Source: Drosophila pseudoobscura
Taxonomy: Eukaryota; Arthropoda; Insecta; Diptera; Drosophilidae
Length of the DNA stretch: 64,000 nt
NCBI RefSeq assembly: GCF_009870125.1
Contig: NC_046680.1
Span: forward strand, 15,333,501 to 15,397,500
Direction: 5' to 3'
The notes under the pieces are model-generated. The model made no database searches. It was not told the origin of the DNA and saw only the letters and a list, made by a program, of their open reading frames with translations. Below are positions 44,961 to 58,134 of this stretch, piece by piece (the first letter of the stretch is position 1; the number at the start of each line of letters is the position of its first letter). The translations under genes and the position numbers were made by a program.

Positions 44961-46140
44961 ATTCCATGGGAACAGAACACCAACAACAGCACGCGTTAAA
45001 TAATAAAAGAAAGGAGAGCAAAAAACACAAGCCACAAACACACCAACACACCAACTACCACTTATCTAACAATTGCGATATTGTGTCTACGCCTAAATCT
45101 AACCAGAGTTTAATTATTTCTTTAATTATGTGTGAAATTATATTGAAAATGTTTGGCCCTTAGAAGTATATATTATAACATTGCATATATTTATATCTGT
45201 GTGACACAATCGAGTACTATCCGAGCATAAATGCTTTCAACTTTAACCGGAGTATAGTGGAGTGGAGTGGAGAACTTGCTGCATTCATATACATATATAC
45301 TATACCTATCAGACTAAGTGTATGTGTAAAGAACTAACCAACCCCCTGCACTGAGGATTCGAGGGGAACGGAACCTCTTCATTCCCATCTTTTTCAATAC
45401 TTATTAATCTTTAACAGAAAAAAACCATTGTAGAAGAAAATATATATATGTATACACATGTATATTTGTTTTAAATTTTATTTTTGTTTATTCTCTAGGG
45501 TTTTGCATCCATGGTTAGGTGGCGCATACTGTAAGGAGAACATTTTAAATTTATTTAAAAATATATATTTGAATAATCGATCAGATCAGAGCTTACGACT
45601 CACACACACACGATAATGTAATAAGACACACATGCACGCATAATTTGTTGCTACTGCTGGTCTAAGATTTGCTATATGTGTATGAAATCTTTAAATAAAT
45701 GCAATATTGTTTGCCTCAATACGAAAGCGCCCAAAATGGTTTCCATTTCAAAAACCCCGCCAATTGGTGTGTATCTCTGATGGCAATGGCAACTCTACCG
45801 CATCAGAGCTGCATTATGTCATCAGCTGTTCGACAGGGTGGAAAGTATTCCATTCCACAAAGTAAGAAAATAAATGACGAATTTTGAATGAAAACAAAAG
45901 CCAAAGAATACGCGTCGTGATGCATAGAATTTAAAAACGGATCGGCTACGTGCGGCTTCAAATTAAAGTGCAATTAATTAAATATATAGTTTTATAGAGC
46001 GGAAACTGGTCCCCAGAAAAGAACAGGCCAGACCAGGCAACGAGTTCGGCATTGTTCTAAATGCCGATTAGCTTCCCTGTACATACAAACTCATGTATGT
46101 ACATGCTTAGTCTAGTTAGTCAAGAAACTGCGGCGGAAAG
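44961..46140 (+). other. TPD52 3' UTR and spacer to PIG-O
   Basis: AT-rich, no gene. An AATAAATGCAAT signal near 45696 could end the TPD52 transcript. The PIG-O leader is presumably short and lies after about 45900. Confidence 0.5.
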
Positions 46141-49100
46141 ATGAACGTCACGTACTTGTTCGTGCTCATTTGGCTGGCCTTTTTGATATGCAGCGGAGTA
46201 TTGTTGTTCTCCCGTGGATTTCTGCTGGCCCGCGTCTCCAAAACGGAAACGAGCACTTGCCGCCGCCTCTCCACGAACCCCAATGATGTGAGTATAGCCT
46301 GAGAAACCTCTCGGATTTTACTGTAATGTGGTGTCATTTGCAGGAGTATGTGCTCACGCCTGAGGTTGTGAATGAAATCTTTAAGGACGTCAATGCCTCG
46401 TCCAACTTATGTCTTCCACAAAAGTCCAAAGTCATTATCCTAGTCGTTGATGCGCTTAAATATGAATTTGGCCTTTATAAAAGTAACATCACCGAACCGT
46501 TGCCTTATGAGAATAAACTGAGTGTGCTGCAGCAGCTCCTGGAGCGCAGTCCGGACCAGTCGCGCCTTATGCGGTTTAAGGCGGACCCACCCACCACCAC
46601 GTTGCAGCGCCTGAAGGGCCTAACAACCGGCAGCCTGCCCACGTTCATCGATATTGGCTCGAACTTTGCTTCGCCCGAGATCAACGAGGACAATGTAATC
46701 GATCAGATAGTTAAAAGCGATCTGCCGCTGGTTTTCTTGGGCGACAGTACCTGGACCGATTTGTACCCTCGCCGCTTTAAGCGTGCCTACTCGTATCCCA
46801 GCTTCGATATATTCGACCTGGATAGCGTTGACAATCAAATAATGAAACACTTGCCCAAGGAGTTGGTTAGCGACGATTGGCAAGTGCTGATTGCCCATTT
46901 TCTGGGCGTGGACCATTGCGGACACAAGCATGGACCCCTGCACGAGGAGATGGCGCGCAAGCTAACCGAAATTAATGAGATCATAGCGTAAATACTGGTC
47001 ACAGGACACCAATTCGATGAATATAATCTTTAATATTGCATTTACAGCTCGGTGGTAAATGGCATGGACAACGATACCACGTTGTTGGTGATGGGCGACC
47101 ACGGCATGACAGCATCCGGAGATCACGGCGGCGACACTGATGACGAAACGAATGCCCTTTTGTTTGCCTACTCCAAGCAAAACAAGTTCTTTGGAAGCGA
47201 TTCGGGCTCTGATAGCGAAACACTGCAGCAGGTGAGATAAGACAAGCGAAGAGCTATGTAATCTGGCACACGTCACAATGATATGTTGCTAACTGTCTCG
47301 TGTTCCAGATTGATCTGGTTCCCACACTGGCGGCCATACTGGGCGTGCCCATACCCTACTCCAACTTGGGGCTGATCAATTTCAACATCGTTCCCGATGT
47401 GGCAGTGCCCCATTTGAGCAAGTTCCAAACTCTTCTCCTGCATGCTTGGCAGAACGCTCAGCAAATCTACCGCTACTTCTTCAAGTATGCCATGGAGAAC
47501 AAACGAACATTCGACGTTCAGGAAATGGACAAGCTGGAAACGGAGTTCATACTGCTCACCCACAGAGTCCAAACCATTTACAATGGGGTAGCCTACAAGT
47601 CGTTTGTGCGGGACTTGAACACCAATTTGCGTGATGTTCTGAGCACCTGCCGCGAGATCTGGGTCAAGTTTGAACCAACGCAGATGTCCCAGGGCCTTCT
47701 CTTCTGCTTCCTGCCCATATTCTTCGCCTTTCTTCTGATCAACAACTCCCGCCCCGCAGACTACCCGAAGATGTTCCAGCCCAAGGGAATTTCCTACACC
47801 TACCTCCTCAATCTCGCCGCGGGCGTCTTTGGATATCGCTATTACAAGAATTTCTCCTTTAAGACAGAAGAGCACGGCGTGATCTTCTTCACAGCCATCA
47901 CTAGTACCGTCATATTGTCGTTCTACACCTTGAAGCATTGGACCAACATAGCCAGCAACTGGGCGAATATCAGACGCTTCGGACACATGCCCACGCGACT
48001 GCTGCTCTTTTCCATCATGGCCGTGTTCTTCTCAAATAGCTTCGTCATTCAGGAGGCGAAGATTTTGTCCTACCTCCTGGTGGCCGTTATTCTTCTGCTA
48101 TCCTACGAGCTCCTACTGCTCAGTGCCCGCTTCGATTTCAGGAATAAGTTCAAGGCATCCCAGTTCTTGCGCTCGACCGCTCTGAGGCTAATCCTGGCCA
48201 GCATATTGGCAATTTGCTTTATACGCTTTGCGTACACGCTTTTCCGCTGTCGCGAGGAGCAGGGCAACTGCACGGACTTTGCCACCAGCAATACCCCGGG
48301 TTTCTCAATCAAAAAACCGGGTACAGGAAAAACCTACATCCTGGCTGTTGTTATAATTGTGGTCTACACAACGCTCACGCGTTTGTATCTGCGCTCCTGC
48401 GGCAATCTGACGGGGAGCTCGCCGAACGTGCTGCTGGCTCGCTACGGACCGACGGTAGCCTCCATTTGCGCTGGCGGCCACGTGCTGCTTGCCAACAGCT
48501 CCATCAAGAACATACAACGCACTCACATCGATGCCATGGCCTTGGTGATCTACGGATTGCTCCTGTTGCAAATCATCGTGCTTAGCTGGGCTCCACTAAT
48601 GACATTCGTGCTGCCACCACGCAACCCCAACATTCTTACCGTCAACGGACACGACAGCATTGTACCAGAGATATTCAAGAAAATGAAGCGCATGTATGAG
48701 GGCGACGACGATGCCGAGCGACGCAGCGAAATACCCATTGTATATGGACTGGCCACCGTCTACTCCTCGATCACCATTACTTTTGGCATATTCCTGGCTA
48801 TGATGATGATCGTTTTGCTGGAGCCGCGGGCCGCCATCGGTCTGGTGATTTGTGTGGCAGTTGGTGCCATTTTGCTCAGTGTTCAGGGGATCCTACGATA
48901 TCGAACTGCCACCAGCTTTGGTAAGTGATTGATTTGATTGATGGCTGGATGTGTCACTAAAGAAGACAATTTTCTTTCAGAGAGCTGTGTGCAGCCGACG
49001 TTTACCGCTTTGGTGGGCTGGTTCCTGTTGGCCCACTTCTGTTTCTTTGCCACGTCGCATCAGACAACGCTGTCGCAGATCGATTGGCGCGCCGCCTTTG

Positions 49101-49708
49101 TGGGTCGCACAAGTGGCATTGGCCAGTCGAACATAATCTCCGGTGCCTTGGTCATTCTGAACACCTTCTGTGGCCCAATTTTCTTCTTCAGCATGTATGC
49201 CCTGTTGAGCACGGAGACGTTTTCGCTCTTCGCGCTGTTTCCCAGTCTCATTCGGAGCTGCAGTAACAGCGGCCGCAGTGGCAGCAAAACTGACCCAGCA
49301 GCTGCCATGTCCGATATTGCCAATGAGGCGGTGGGCTTCGATATGACGCGTGGCGAGCTGACTTTGTACGAGTATGAGGATGTCTTTCTGGGGGCCGGCT
49401 TCAAGCTGGCCACGCAATTCTTTATGCTGCAGGGTCTCAAGGTTGGAGCTAATTCTCATTCTATATAATCTGGCCCTACATTTAATCTATTCTCCCTCTT
49501 ATCTCAGATTTTCTGTGCGATGCTCGCCTGCACTATACATTGTCGGCATCTAATGGTGTGGAAAATCTTTGCTCCGCGCTTTATCTACGAGGCCCTGGCC
49601 ACCTTTGTCAGTTTGCCGGCTCTCATGGTAGGATATGTTCTGCTGCTGCGCATCAATCGTGCAGTGGACACTCTTATAAAGCGCATCAACAAGCCCAAGA
49701 CGCAGTAG
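46141..49708 (+). CDS. PIG-O: GPI ethanolamine phosphate transferase 3 (PIG-O)
   Basis: Exons 46141-46287, 46344-46987, 47048-47231, 47309-48920, 48981-49441 and 49508-49708 encode 1082 residues, near the human PIG-O length. A membrane anchor lies at 3-27. The luminal alkaline-phosphatase-fold domain follows: metal-binding VVDALKYEFG, the catalytic Thr region PTTTLQRLKG, GDSTWTDLYP, FLGVDHCGHKHGP and MGDHGMTASGDHGG. About a dozen hydrophobic segments make up the rest. The enzyme, with PIG-F, adds the terminal ethanolamine phosphate to the third mannose of the GPI precursor in the ER. All catalytic motifs are intact. One donor (GTTGGA at 49442) is weak but required for frame. Confidence 0.95.
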
Positions 49709-50634
49709 GTTCGATCGCTTCGCGCGTAGTCATTTAACGCTCTCCCATACAATTATTTATTTAGATTGTAATAAACCGATAGTAAGGACAACAGATAACT
49801 TTGGGTGGTCTTGTATTTGTATTTGTAATCGTATTTACTATTTGTTTAAAACTACATTTAAAATTATCGTTTCACATTCTCCAAAAGACACAAAAAGTTT
49901 AAAATTTGTCGCGGATCCACGGAATACATACATACATACAGCGTTTGTAGTTAGTTATGGCTTACAAAATTAGCACGAGCAAACTTGACAAGAAAATTAA
50001 GTACAATCGTGGTTGACTTGACCACCGATTTCGGTGAAACTGAAAACTATAAACTATAGACTCGACGACACATACTACGCCTCTGGTTTACAGTTTCTCT
50101 TCCTCGGGCTAAGTACGCAAATAAGTAACATTGTGTGTGTGTGTGGATAGATCAGAGAACTCGCTTGCTTGTAGAGCATCACCAGCTGACCCTGCCAGGC
50201 GATTGCTTCATCTCTTGCGAGAATCCACGTGAATGCTCTAATCTTTTCGGACCTTGCTATTTCGTGTGAATCACACGTCAGCTCTTTGTACATTTTGTTG
50301 CCAGGTCATTGCTGTTGTTTGTTGTCGTGTAATATTCATGTGCAAAAGAGATTCAGGGAGGAACAGGACAATTTTGAAGTCTACTGGCCATTGAGTAGCA
50401 ACGGCGTGTTGGCGACTCCGTTAGCGGTGCCCTTGGCTACAAAATCAAAAGAAGAAACACAGTCATAACAATCCGAAATCGAAATCAACAGAAAAGTAAG
50501 TGTTCATCAGAAAGAGTAAGATGAGCATGCAGCAAAGACTAGTGGCACGACGGTATGTACATTAGTTGTTTATTAAGCATTTGGTTCTGTATTCTTTGGC
50601 TAAGCATGATCTTAATGTTGATGGCGATGGCTCC
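49709..50634. other. Convergent spacer PIG-O/Ttd14
   Basis: Holds both 3' UTRs. An AATAAA for PIG-O lies near 49771. CATACATACATA occurs near 49925. No gene seen. Confidence 0.5.
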
Positions 50635-53600
50635 TTAGTCGCTAATCTCGTCGTAGGGATGATACTGCTTCTGATTCTGATTCTGATTCTCTTGATGCAG
50701 TTGTTGTTGCTCATGCTGCTTACCGTGCGTCGCTGTGCGGCAGAACTTCTTGGTGGTGCTCCAGTCCTCCTTCAGTGACAGATTGAACATGGAATAGTCC
50801 GGATCGCCGGTTACCTCCTTCACGATGTTCAAGAACTTGGGCATGCAGTTTTTCAGCGCGTCACCAGTGAGCGAAGAATACGTTTCCAGCAGCACCAGAC
50901 CCTTGCAGCTAAAATTAAGGAAATATATGAGCAACGAATGAACTGGGGACAACCATCGTGGCACACACGAACCGCGGATGGCCGGGCTCCTTGTAAATGT
51001 CCAGCTGGAAATATTGGTTGTTGATCAAGAAGCAGCGTCGCTTCTTGTAGATTGTGAAGTGAGCATCGTCACGCTGCGCCAGCAGGTTCATGTAGTCGCG
51101 ATGCGTCAACTGGGTCTTCACCTCGATGCGAGCCTGGCCGTGCACATTGGGTCGCCGCTGCGTATGGATGTAGCTCCAGTGATTCTTCTGTCCGCGCTTC
51201 CGCAGGCGTGCCTGCACCTTGGGTCCGCCGGACTGCAGATAATGATGCACCACGTCGAAGTCTTGAAAGGGCGGAAACTCGCTGTCAGGCGGCAGCATGG
51301 CCACTGCAATGAAGAAACCGAAGTTAGAGGAGACCCTGTGTGGAGGTGCAACTTTCAGAACATACCCAAATATTTCAGCTTGCGCGATGTGGCCTGCAGA
51401 CGATCGCCGATGTCGATGCCAACCTTCTGGCATACGGACTCGATCAGGCGATTCATCTTGGCCTCGAAGTTGGTGGAGTTGTCGATCACGTCGAAGTAGG
51501 GATGTCCCACCCAAGCAGCCGCTGACTTGTAATCCAGTTCTCGCGCCAGATCAACGCCCTCCGAACGGCAGGCGTGGTCCTGCAATAAATATATAGATCA
51601 CGAATTAGCTCATGCCCGAACTGATTGACACTGAGTCTACTCAGGCCCCTAGCCCCAACTAGAAAGCTACATATTAGCGATAGTTAGCTAGGTATCAAAT
51701 GTACTATATAGCCATTAATCTGTTGGGTACCTGGTAATGGCGCTTTCTTTTCTACCGTGTTTTTTGGCATTTGTTTTGGCAAACAAAAGAATTGGTCAAG
51801 TGAAGAACAGTTCCGCCGACCGCTGGTTACTCACCTCCGTAGAGTAGAAGTCCTCGGCCCCGTTGGCCGCCGACACCAAGTGCAAAATTTGGTTGTAGCG
51901 ATTGTCGCGCATCTCGACGGGGTTCCACTTGTTGCCCGCCATCATCTTCTCCCACTTGTCCTTCGATATATCTGACGAACGGAAGAGCTAAATGTAATCT
52001 CCGCCTCCGTCTGTGGTTTTAATTGTGTTCACTTACATGCACTGGCGTCCATGACACCGCGATCGCATATAATCAGGCAGTTGCGGGTGCTCGAGTTGCC
52101 AAGCTCGAAGTAGGTGTTCTCAATTTGCACCATGGTGCGTATCAGATTCTCCTGAAATTTGTACGCTACAAGAGGGAGGGAGAAAGGGAAGTTTTACTGC
52201 TTGTTCGTTCGGTCGTTGCACTCGCGACTCATTTGCAATCGAAATCGAAACAAATGGAAATCAAATCAATAAATACAATTGCAAGCAAATTCGAATATAA
52301 GTTGAGAGACACGCCACGCTGGGTATCGAGTTATGAACAGAAAACTTATTTGATTGGCGCTGATTCGAGAGTATGATGGCAATGCTTGATGGACGATGGC
52401 CAGTATCCAGTTACTCGTTTCTTTGTTGACTTTATGTCGGTCGATTTGATGCTGCGTGAAACTCTGTCTGGTCTGGTCTTGAATCGATGAAAATGTTGAG
52501 CACACACAAAACGAAGCCCACCACCCTCCCGTTTGATCATCCAGAATCCGAACTCTTCCTAAAGTAGAGTTTCCTGTAAACCGAATAATAAAATGCAATC
52601 GTTTGCCATTCTAGTTTTTCCCGTAATCTCTCATATGAAGCGTGTTCTTAGATTGTTTGCCCAATACACCTGTCAGATCGCGTGCCCTCTCAAAACCTAT
52701 ACCGAGAATGACCCTCTTAACCTGATATGTGAAACGTGGGAGCTAATCAAAGCCATTAAGCGATAAGCCCAGCGTCAGTCCGCGACAAAAACAGTTGCAG
52801 TGCTGGGCAGCGACACCTGTTGCGGGGTCACGTGCTGCTTAGCGAAAACGCACCGCTGGCCGAGTTGTTGCTGTTCTCGTAACACTTGCGCCGCTGCTGC
52901 CGCGGCAGCTGCATTGAACTTGACTCGGCGCACCGAGTGCCAGGGAAATAGATCGATTTGGGTGTGGGACGCGCCTGCCTTTCCGTTCACTGTGTTTTGT
53001 TTTCGATCGCAGATTCTTTGTTCCCCTTCGACTTCTAATTCAATTAGCGATGATATAAGAGGAAAATAACGAAAATACCTTAGAATAGTATAGCTGGTTG
53101 GTGGTAGGTTCGCTGTACACACATACATACACGTGTACTTGTGAATGTATGTGCGTATTTTGTACTCGTAATTTTTTTCAACGTTATGGCGTATCAGGAA
53201 ATATATGTATGTATGATGTACCGAATGCTAGTGTTATGTATGTATGTATAGACGTGTGTATGTATGGGAGTGAAGGGGCGTGTGTGCCCCTCCAACGTTT
53301 AATGGATTCGCAGCAGATACGATATACATACATACATACATATGTAAATGTATGCAGATGAAGTTCTTGCCGGCACATTTTTAATTACATAATTAGTCGG
53401 GTTAATTTGCATAGTTTTAGATCACATATTTGACTAATGAAGAAGTTGGATAGGTACGTAAAATCAGGAGGAACTAGAGGGCGAAAGGGACAGGAACGGA
53501 CCAAAAACAATCACTGGAAAAAACAAAATCATTTAGAAACCAATTTGGGAAATCAATTGACCGAACAAGTTCAAACGGGAACTTTTTGGCAAGTATATTA

Positions 53601-56600
53601 GTGCCAGAATCTACATACACACATACATATGTACATATGATATCAGCCGCTATATAAAGCACGCGGCACCAACAACAAGTGACGATACGCTGCGAAAACA
53701 AGTATATAGAGAGAGAGAGAGAGAGAAAGGGAGGAGTACGTATGTACTCAACAGCCGTGAAGAGAGCGAATGACGGGAGGCTGTCGCGTCAGAAAGCACG
53801 TGATGCGACAGAACGCTTAAAATGTTTTCGTCTATAATGCACGTATTTAATTAGCCAGTCAATCGGATACACATAGCAGACATGTACAAATGTACATACA
53901 TACATACATTCATAAACAAGTAAAGCCAAAAAGAAATCGAAAATAAAATGTCTTTCTGCTGGGAAACTGCCCATGTGGCCATGGCTGACTGCCTGGCTTG
54001 GTATAGTCACACGGGTCTATAGACATATGAACATATGTATGTACATATGTATGCATCTGTATACTGATTATAAAGGAAAGACAATTTTTTTGAGTACTGC
54101 TAGCGTGGATCTAGAATTATCCGTTACAATGGAAGTTTGATGGAAAACACAGCTGGAAATGCCCATTCCCTCGTGTGCTGCTGAGGGGATGCAATCCCAT
54201 CTGGACACTTCCAGTTATAGAAATAGACATATGGGATCGGACAGGATAAAAGATAAAACTCCAGGGAACTATTGTGATTTTTATAGCTTCCAGCTTCCAG
54301 CTGCCTGCAAGCTTTGTTATCGTATTCGTATCTACAATTATTGGTCACAAGTCTATGCACATGTGCATACGTTCACGGTTCGTATATGTATACATGTATT
54401 CACATGTGGGGCTAAATTTAAATGCCCCATTTAAATTTGCAGAAATCGTAGAGGCTAGCTAATGGCAGGGGCTTGGCATAAAATATTATTATTGAAATGT
54501 GCAGATATATCTGCTAGATACGTAAATTCGTATATAGACTGCCACATGGCGTGGCATAGTGACTACAGCTTGTTAGACAGTTGTTGGACACAGGTGTTAG
54601 GAGACCGCACACAGTGACACACACAGACCATAGATCGGACCGTAAATCAAAGAAATGAAGCAACAAATAAATAAGAATGTATATGTAGTAGGAGTAGTAT
54701 GTATGTGCATGGAGAACAGTGTTTGCATTAGTCAAAAGTAAACTGTCAACTCATTCGGGACGGACACGCACCGCGGACAGAGATCTGTTCAAGTCTTTGC
54801 TGTCGCCGGGAGATAAAGCAGCTCAAGCATACACATACATACATACAAATTGGTACATAAACAAAGGCATAGGCACAGGCACAAGTACAGGTACAGGCAG
54901 TGGCACAGGCAAAGGCACAGGCATAGAAAGGATGGACAGGGTCACAGCGATAAGGAGGATCTGAACTCCGTTGAACAAGACACAAAGCGGTTCGGTTCGG
55001 TTGCTTTAGAGATCAGCGCAAGAAGATTCGATCCGATCAGAGGGCCTGCTGATCGGCTCTCACTCACCTTCGCTGCCATTGGGCTTGGAGGCAGCCTTGG
55101 CCAAGCAACGCGGACAGGATGCGGTTAGGTCGATGAGACTGTGCTCCGGCGCGGCAAATGGCAGATCTTTGTAAACGAACGTGGTTGGCGTGGGCGGGTC
55201 TGCTTGGGTAGTACGCATGTGAGTGGGTTGTGTTGATGTTCGGGTGTGTGGGTGTTTGGTTTTCGGGTGAGTGTGTACTAGCATCAATACGCATATTAGA
55301 TAGCCCTTAGCTGTTGGCTACTCTCTACTGGCTACAATATGGCAAGGAATTATGACAATCCAACCTTCATGTGACCACCGGACCACCCTAGGCAAGGCCC
55401 CTCTAGACTGGAGTGGGTGCGCTTTCCATATCTTATCTTGGTACTGTTTTTGGCAATTTAGATACTCGCATTCGCATTCTGGGCGGCCACAGGGGGGCCT
55501 CCCGCCAATTGCAAATCCATTAAGAACGCAATTGACAAATTGGTCTCGAAATAATAGAAGGAATAAGTTACCGGCGAAATGGAAATTGTCGCAAGTCACG
55601 CAATTCTCGAGTCAGTTGCCGGAGACAGCTCATCAGGATATCGGGAAAATGCTCGGCGAATTCTTGGGCACAAAGGAATTACGTAAGATTCATCATTGAG
55701 ACGTGACTTTCATGGTGGCCGCCTTGCTATGCCATGTACTCGGATATACGCAAAGAGATATACATACACACATACTATCTACATATAGTATGTGGCATCG
55801 TTGGTCGTTGGTCGCTGTCGCAGTTGCCTGATTTTTATTTTAAAAATACATCTAGCATATATAGTACGTATAGTACAGCGCTTTCAAAGGTCTCTTTGTG
55901 TGGGTCCCGTCCCGCTAGTAAATATTTTGATTTATTTTAGTTTTCGTTCTTAGAAACTGCTCTGAAACGGTCGACCTTGACAGTGGATGAAGGAAGGACT
56001 GGAAGATCGGTCCCACGAGTGTTTTCGGAAAATGCTTGCAAGTGTGAAACTCCTCTTCTAATCGTTTTTTCGTTACAACGCTGCAACTCTACTTACCCTC
56101 TTTCTCGGTCAGATCAGAGAACTTGACGCCACCACTAGATATGCGGGAGACGGGGGGAGAAACAGAGAGAGAGAGAGAGAAAAAGAAACAAAGGCATTAG
56201 CATATTTACATTGGTGGACGTGCAGCGTGGCGTCTACTAGATACGAGTTTCGAATAAGTATGATAGAGATAGGATATTTCTGTCGGAGTATGGAGGGTTA
56301 CGATCTCGACCGGTATCAAATATGCATTGCATTTGCATCGGTATCGGTATCGGTTTTCGTGTATGTGTCCTCAAAGTCTCGGCTGGGCGACCCAGCCTTG
56401 GAGGCAAGCAAATCTACTCGGAGCCAAGTTGAGGGTGCAGCTTCCCCAGTTGGCCCCTTTCGCTTTGATTGCCTCGTTTCAAAATTGTAATGTTTTTGTG
56501 TGTGTGGAGAGAGAGCATTTACCTGAGTAACACAGTGGCCGTTTCAGGCACGCGGAACACCTGAAAATATTTAACATGCTCATTGCTTTGTTTCGAGTTT

Positions 56601-58134
56601 GCGGGGCAATAGGAAGGTACGAAAGAAAGAGATATTGAGATATTCTAAGCGGGTTCTTTCTTAGTCTGTTACTGCCTTCTGCCCGCTGATTGGCCCACCA
56701 GGATTGGGCACTACTTACAGCTGCCCGTGGCCCAAAACAAAGCTCAAGCCTCGCAGGCCTTTTCTACCTAATGGTACCCCCGAATACCCGAATGGAATGC
56801 CCCACAACACTTACCTTCCATCCCAGGTTCTCAAAGAACGTGCACAGACGGGACTGGCCCGTTGTCTTGCCGCCACAGGGACCTGAAAATAGTGTTCAAA
56901 TAATTATTCAGATGGCAATCAACGATTGATTCGATCGACCACTATGAACAAATAACTCGATTGAGCCCCAAATTCCAATTAGAAACGAGACAGAAGTTGC
57001 GAACAAGTTGCTTAGCTGCCGCTGCTGCGGCTACGGCTGAGAACTGCTCCAATTGTTCCTCAATTGTGCACTTCGCTGGAATGGGGACTGACATTGACTG
57101 CAATTACAGAGCTGCTCATGCCCATGGCCATTGCACCGCAGTCTCTGGTCTCTGGTCCGTGCATCGATCAGGAATTGATCGGCCGGAAACATTACGGCCC
57201 TGGGGGACTCACGGGGGATTAGTCATTGATGTGGAATGGAACGGGCCCCACGTGCCCCTTGCTAAGTGAGCCTGCCTGAATGGGGCCTGTTGTTTATCAG
57301 CTTCTTCCTCAGCCTGCCGCCAAATTTCGATTAGTGCGGTGCGGCAGAGGAAGTCAATACCATACCGCCAAAGTGCGATAATAGACGGCGACAAATACAT
57401 ACATATGAATATACATTTTTGTGTCTGCTCGCGCAACAGGCAAATAGCAGATAGCAGATAGGCCTCTTCAATACGTCAATACCGTTTGTGTTCTAGCTAA
57501 TCACAGTCATAACTTCGGCCAAATTAAATGATTAGACCACGCGCCCAAGCAATATCATATGAGCGCGGAATAAACAGGTTTCTGCCTCTCTTTTACATTT
57601 AAATGTAAATTATGTGCGGGGCGGCTGTAAAATAAAGCCGGTAGCGGCCAAACATTATCAAACGGCCAACGCCGCCATTTGAGGGGAAGCTGCGCGCAGG
57701 ACAAACTACCCCTCCACGCAAGCCTGCGACCTTGACATAAATCGGAAACAAAGTGCACCTGGGGGCTGGCAGGAGACCACTCGAAGAGACACTTGTAACA
57801 GATACAGAAAACGCGCACAGCCGAAGAGAAGCGAAGCACTTTTTCAGTTTAAGTTTACTGGACTGGAAAACTCACCGCCAGTTAAAACGATTTTGTAGAC
57901 ACGCTTCTCCTTGCTCGACACAGAGCCCATCTTGTTCAGCTTCAGGTTCGGCATGGGGCTTGGCTTCGGGGAGGTGGATTTTTGGTTCTCGACGAGCTCC
58001 TGCTGCTCCTGTCCATTCCTGGCAGCCATCGCTACTGCTGCTGTCGTTGCCAGCAGAGACTGTTGCCCGTTGCTGACTGGCGCTATCGTGGCGAGGGAGG
58101 CAGGTGCCATTAGCTGGTCGGCTGCTGTTGCCAT
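50635..58134 (-). CDS. Ttd14: TRPL translocation defect 14, P-loop GTP-binding protein
   Basis: Nine coding exons on the minus strand: 58134-57876, 56882-56815, 56560-56523, 56134-56097, 52165-52037, 51971-51835, 51579-51366, 51303-50973, 50908-50635; 495 residues in an unbroken frame. The first 80 residues are Ala/Gln-rich. GGPCGGKT at the exon 1-2 junction is the P-loop of an AAA_28-type NTPase; LIICDRG is a likely Walker B-like segment. The C-terminal half ([10 protein letters not shown] to [12 protein letters not shown]) is the CYTH-like domain, and the end is Gln-rich. Ttd14 is known in flies to bind GTP and phosphatidylinositol 3-phosphate and to be needed for light-driven TRPL transport out of rhabdomeres. 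A cassette exon candidate lies at 55199-55068. Donor GTTCGT at 50972 is unusual. Confidence 0.93.
52166..55067 (-). other. Large Ttd14 intron with simple repeats
   Basis: CATA tetranucleotide runs recur (53110-53130, 53325-53345, 53630, 53890-53910, 54030, 54835), plus (GA)n at 53709-53726 and an AGGCACAGGCA-type hexamer array at 54870-54930. A TATATAA near 53652 may be chance. No further coding exon is firmly seen. Confidence 0.5.
55068..55199 (-). CDS. Ttd14: Candidate cassette exon of Ttd14
   Basis: A 132-bp open segment in the large intron 56096-52166, with acceptor CAAGCAG at its start and donor GTGAGT at its end. It begins and ends in phase 1, exactly as the flanking exons need, so inclusion adds 44 residues without shifting frame. 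The insert reads about [16 protein letters not shown] then [17 protein letters not shown], with a CPRC pair. It would fall between LTEKE and YKFQENL, soon after the P-loop. The acceptor's pyrimidine tract is poor. Confidence 0.5.

Noticed and set aside
52775-53128. Minus-strand frame with a poly-Ala run inside the Ttd14 intron, considered as an alternative first exon
   Set aside because: No donor site in a phase matching the exon at 52165 was found, and the run comes from a CTG/GCC repeat.
54870-54940. AGGCACAGGCA-type hexamer array, considered as a coding repeat
   Set aside because: It lies in an intron, gives different low-complexity peptides in several frames and is best seen as a simple repeat.
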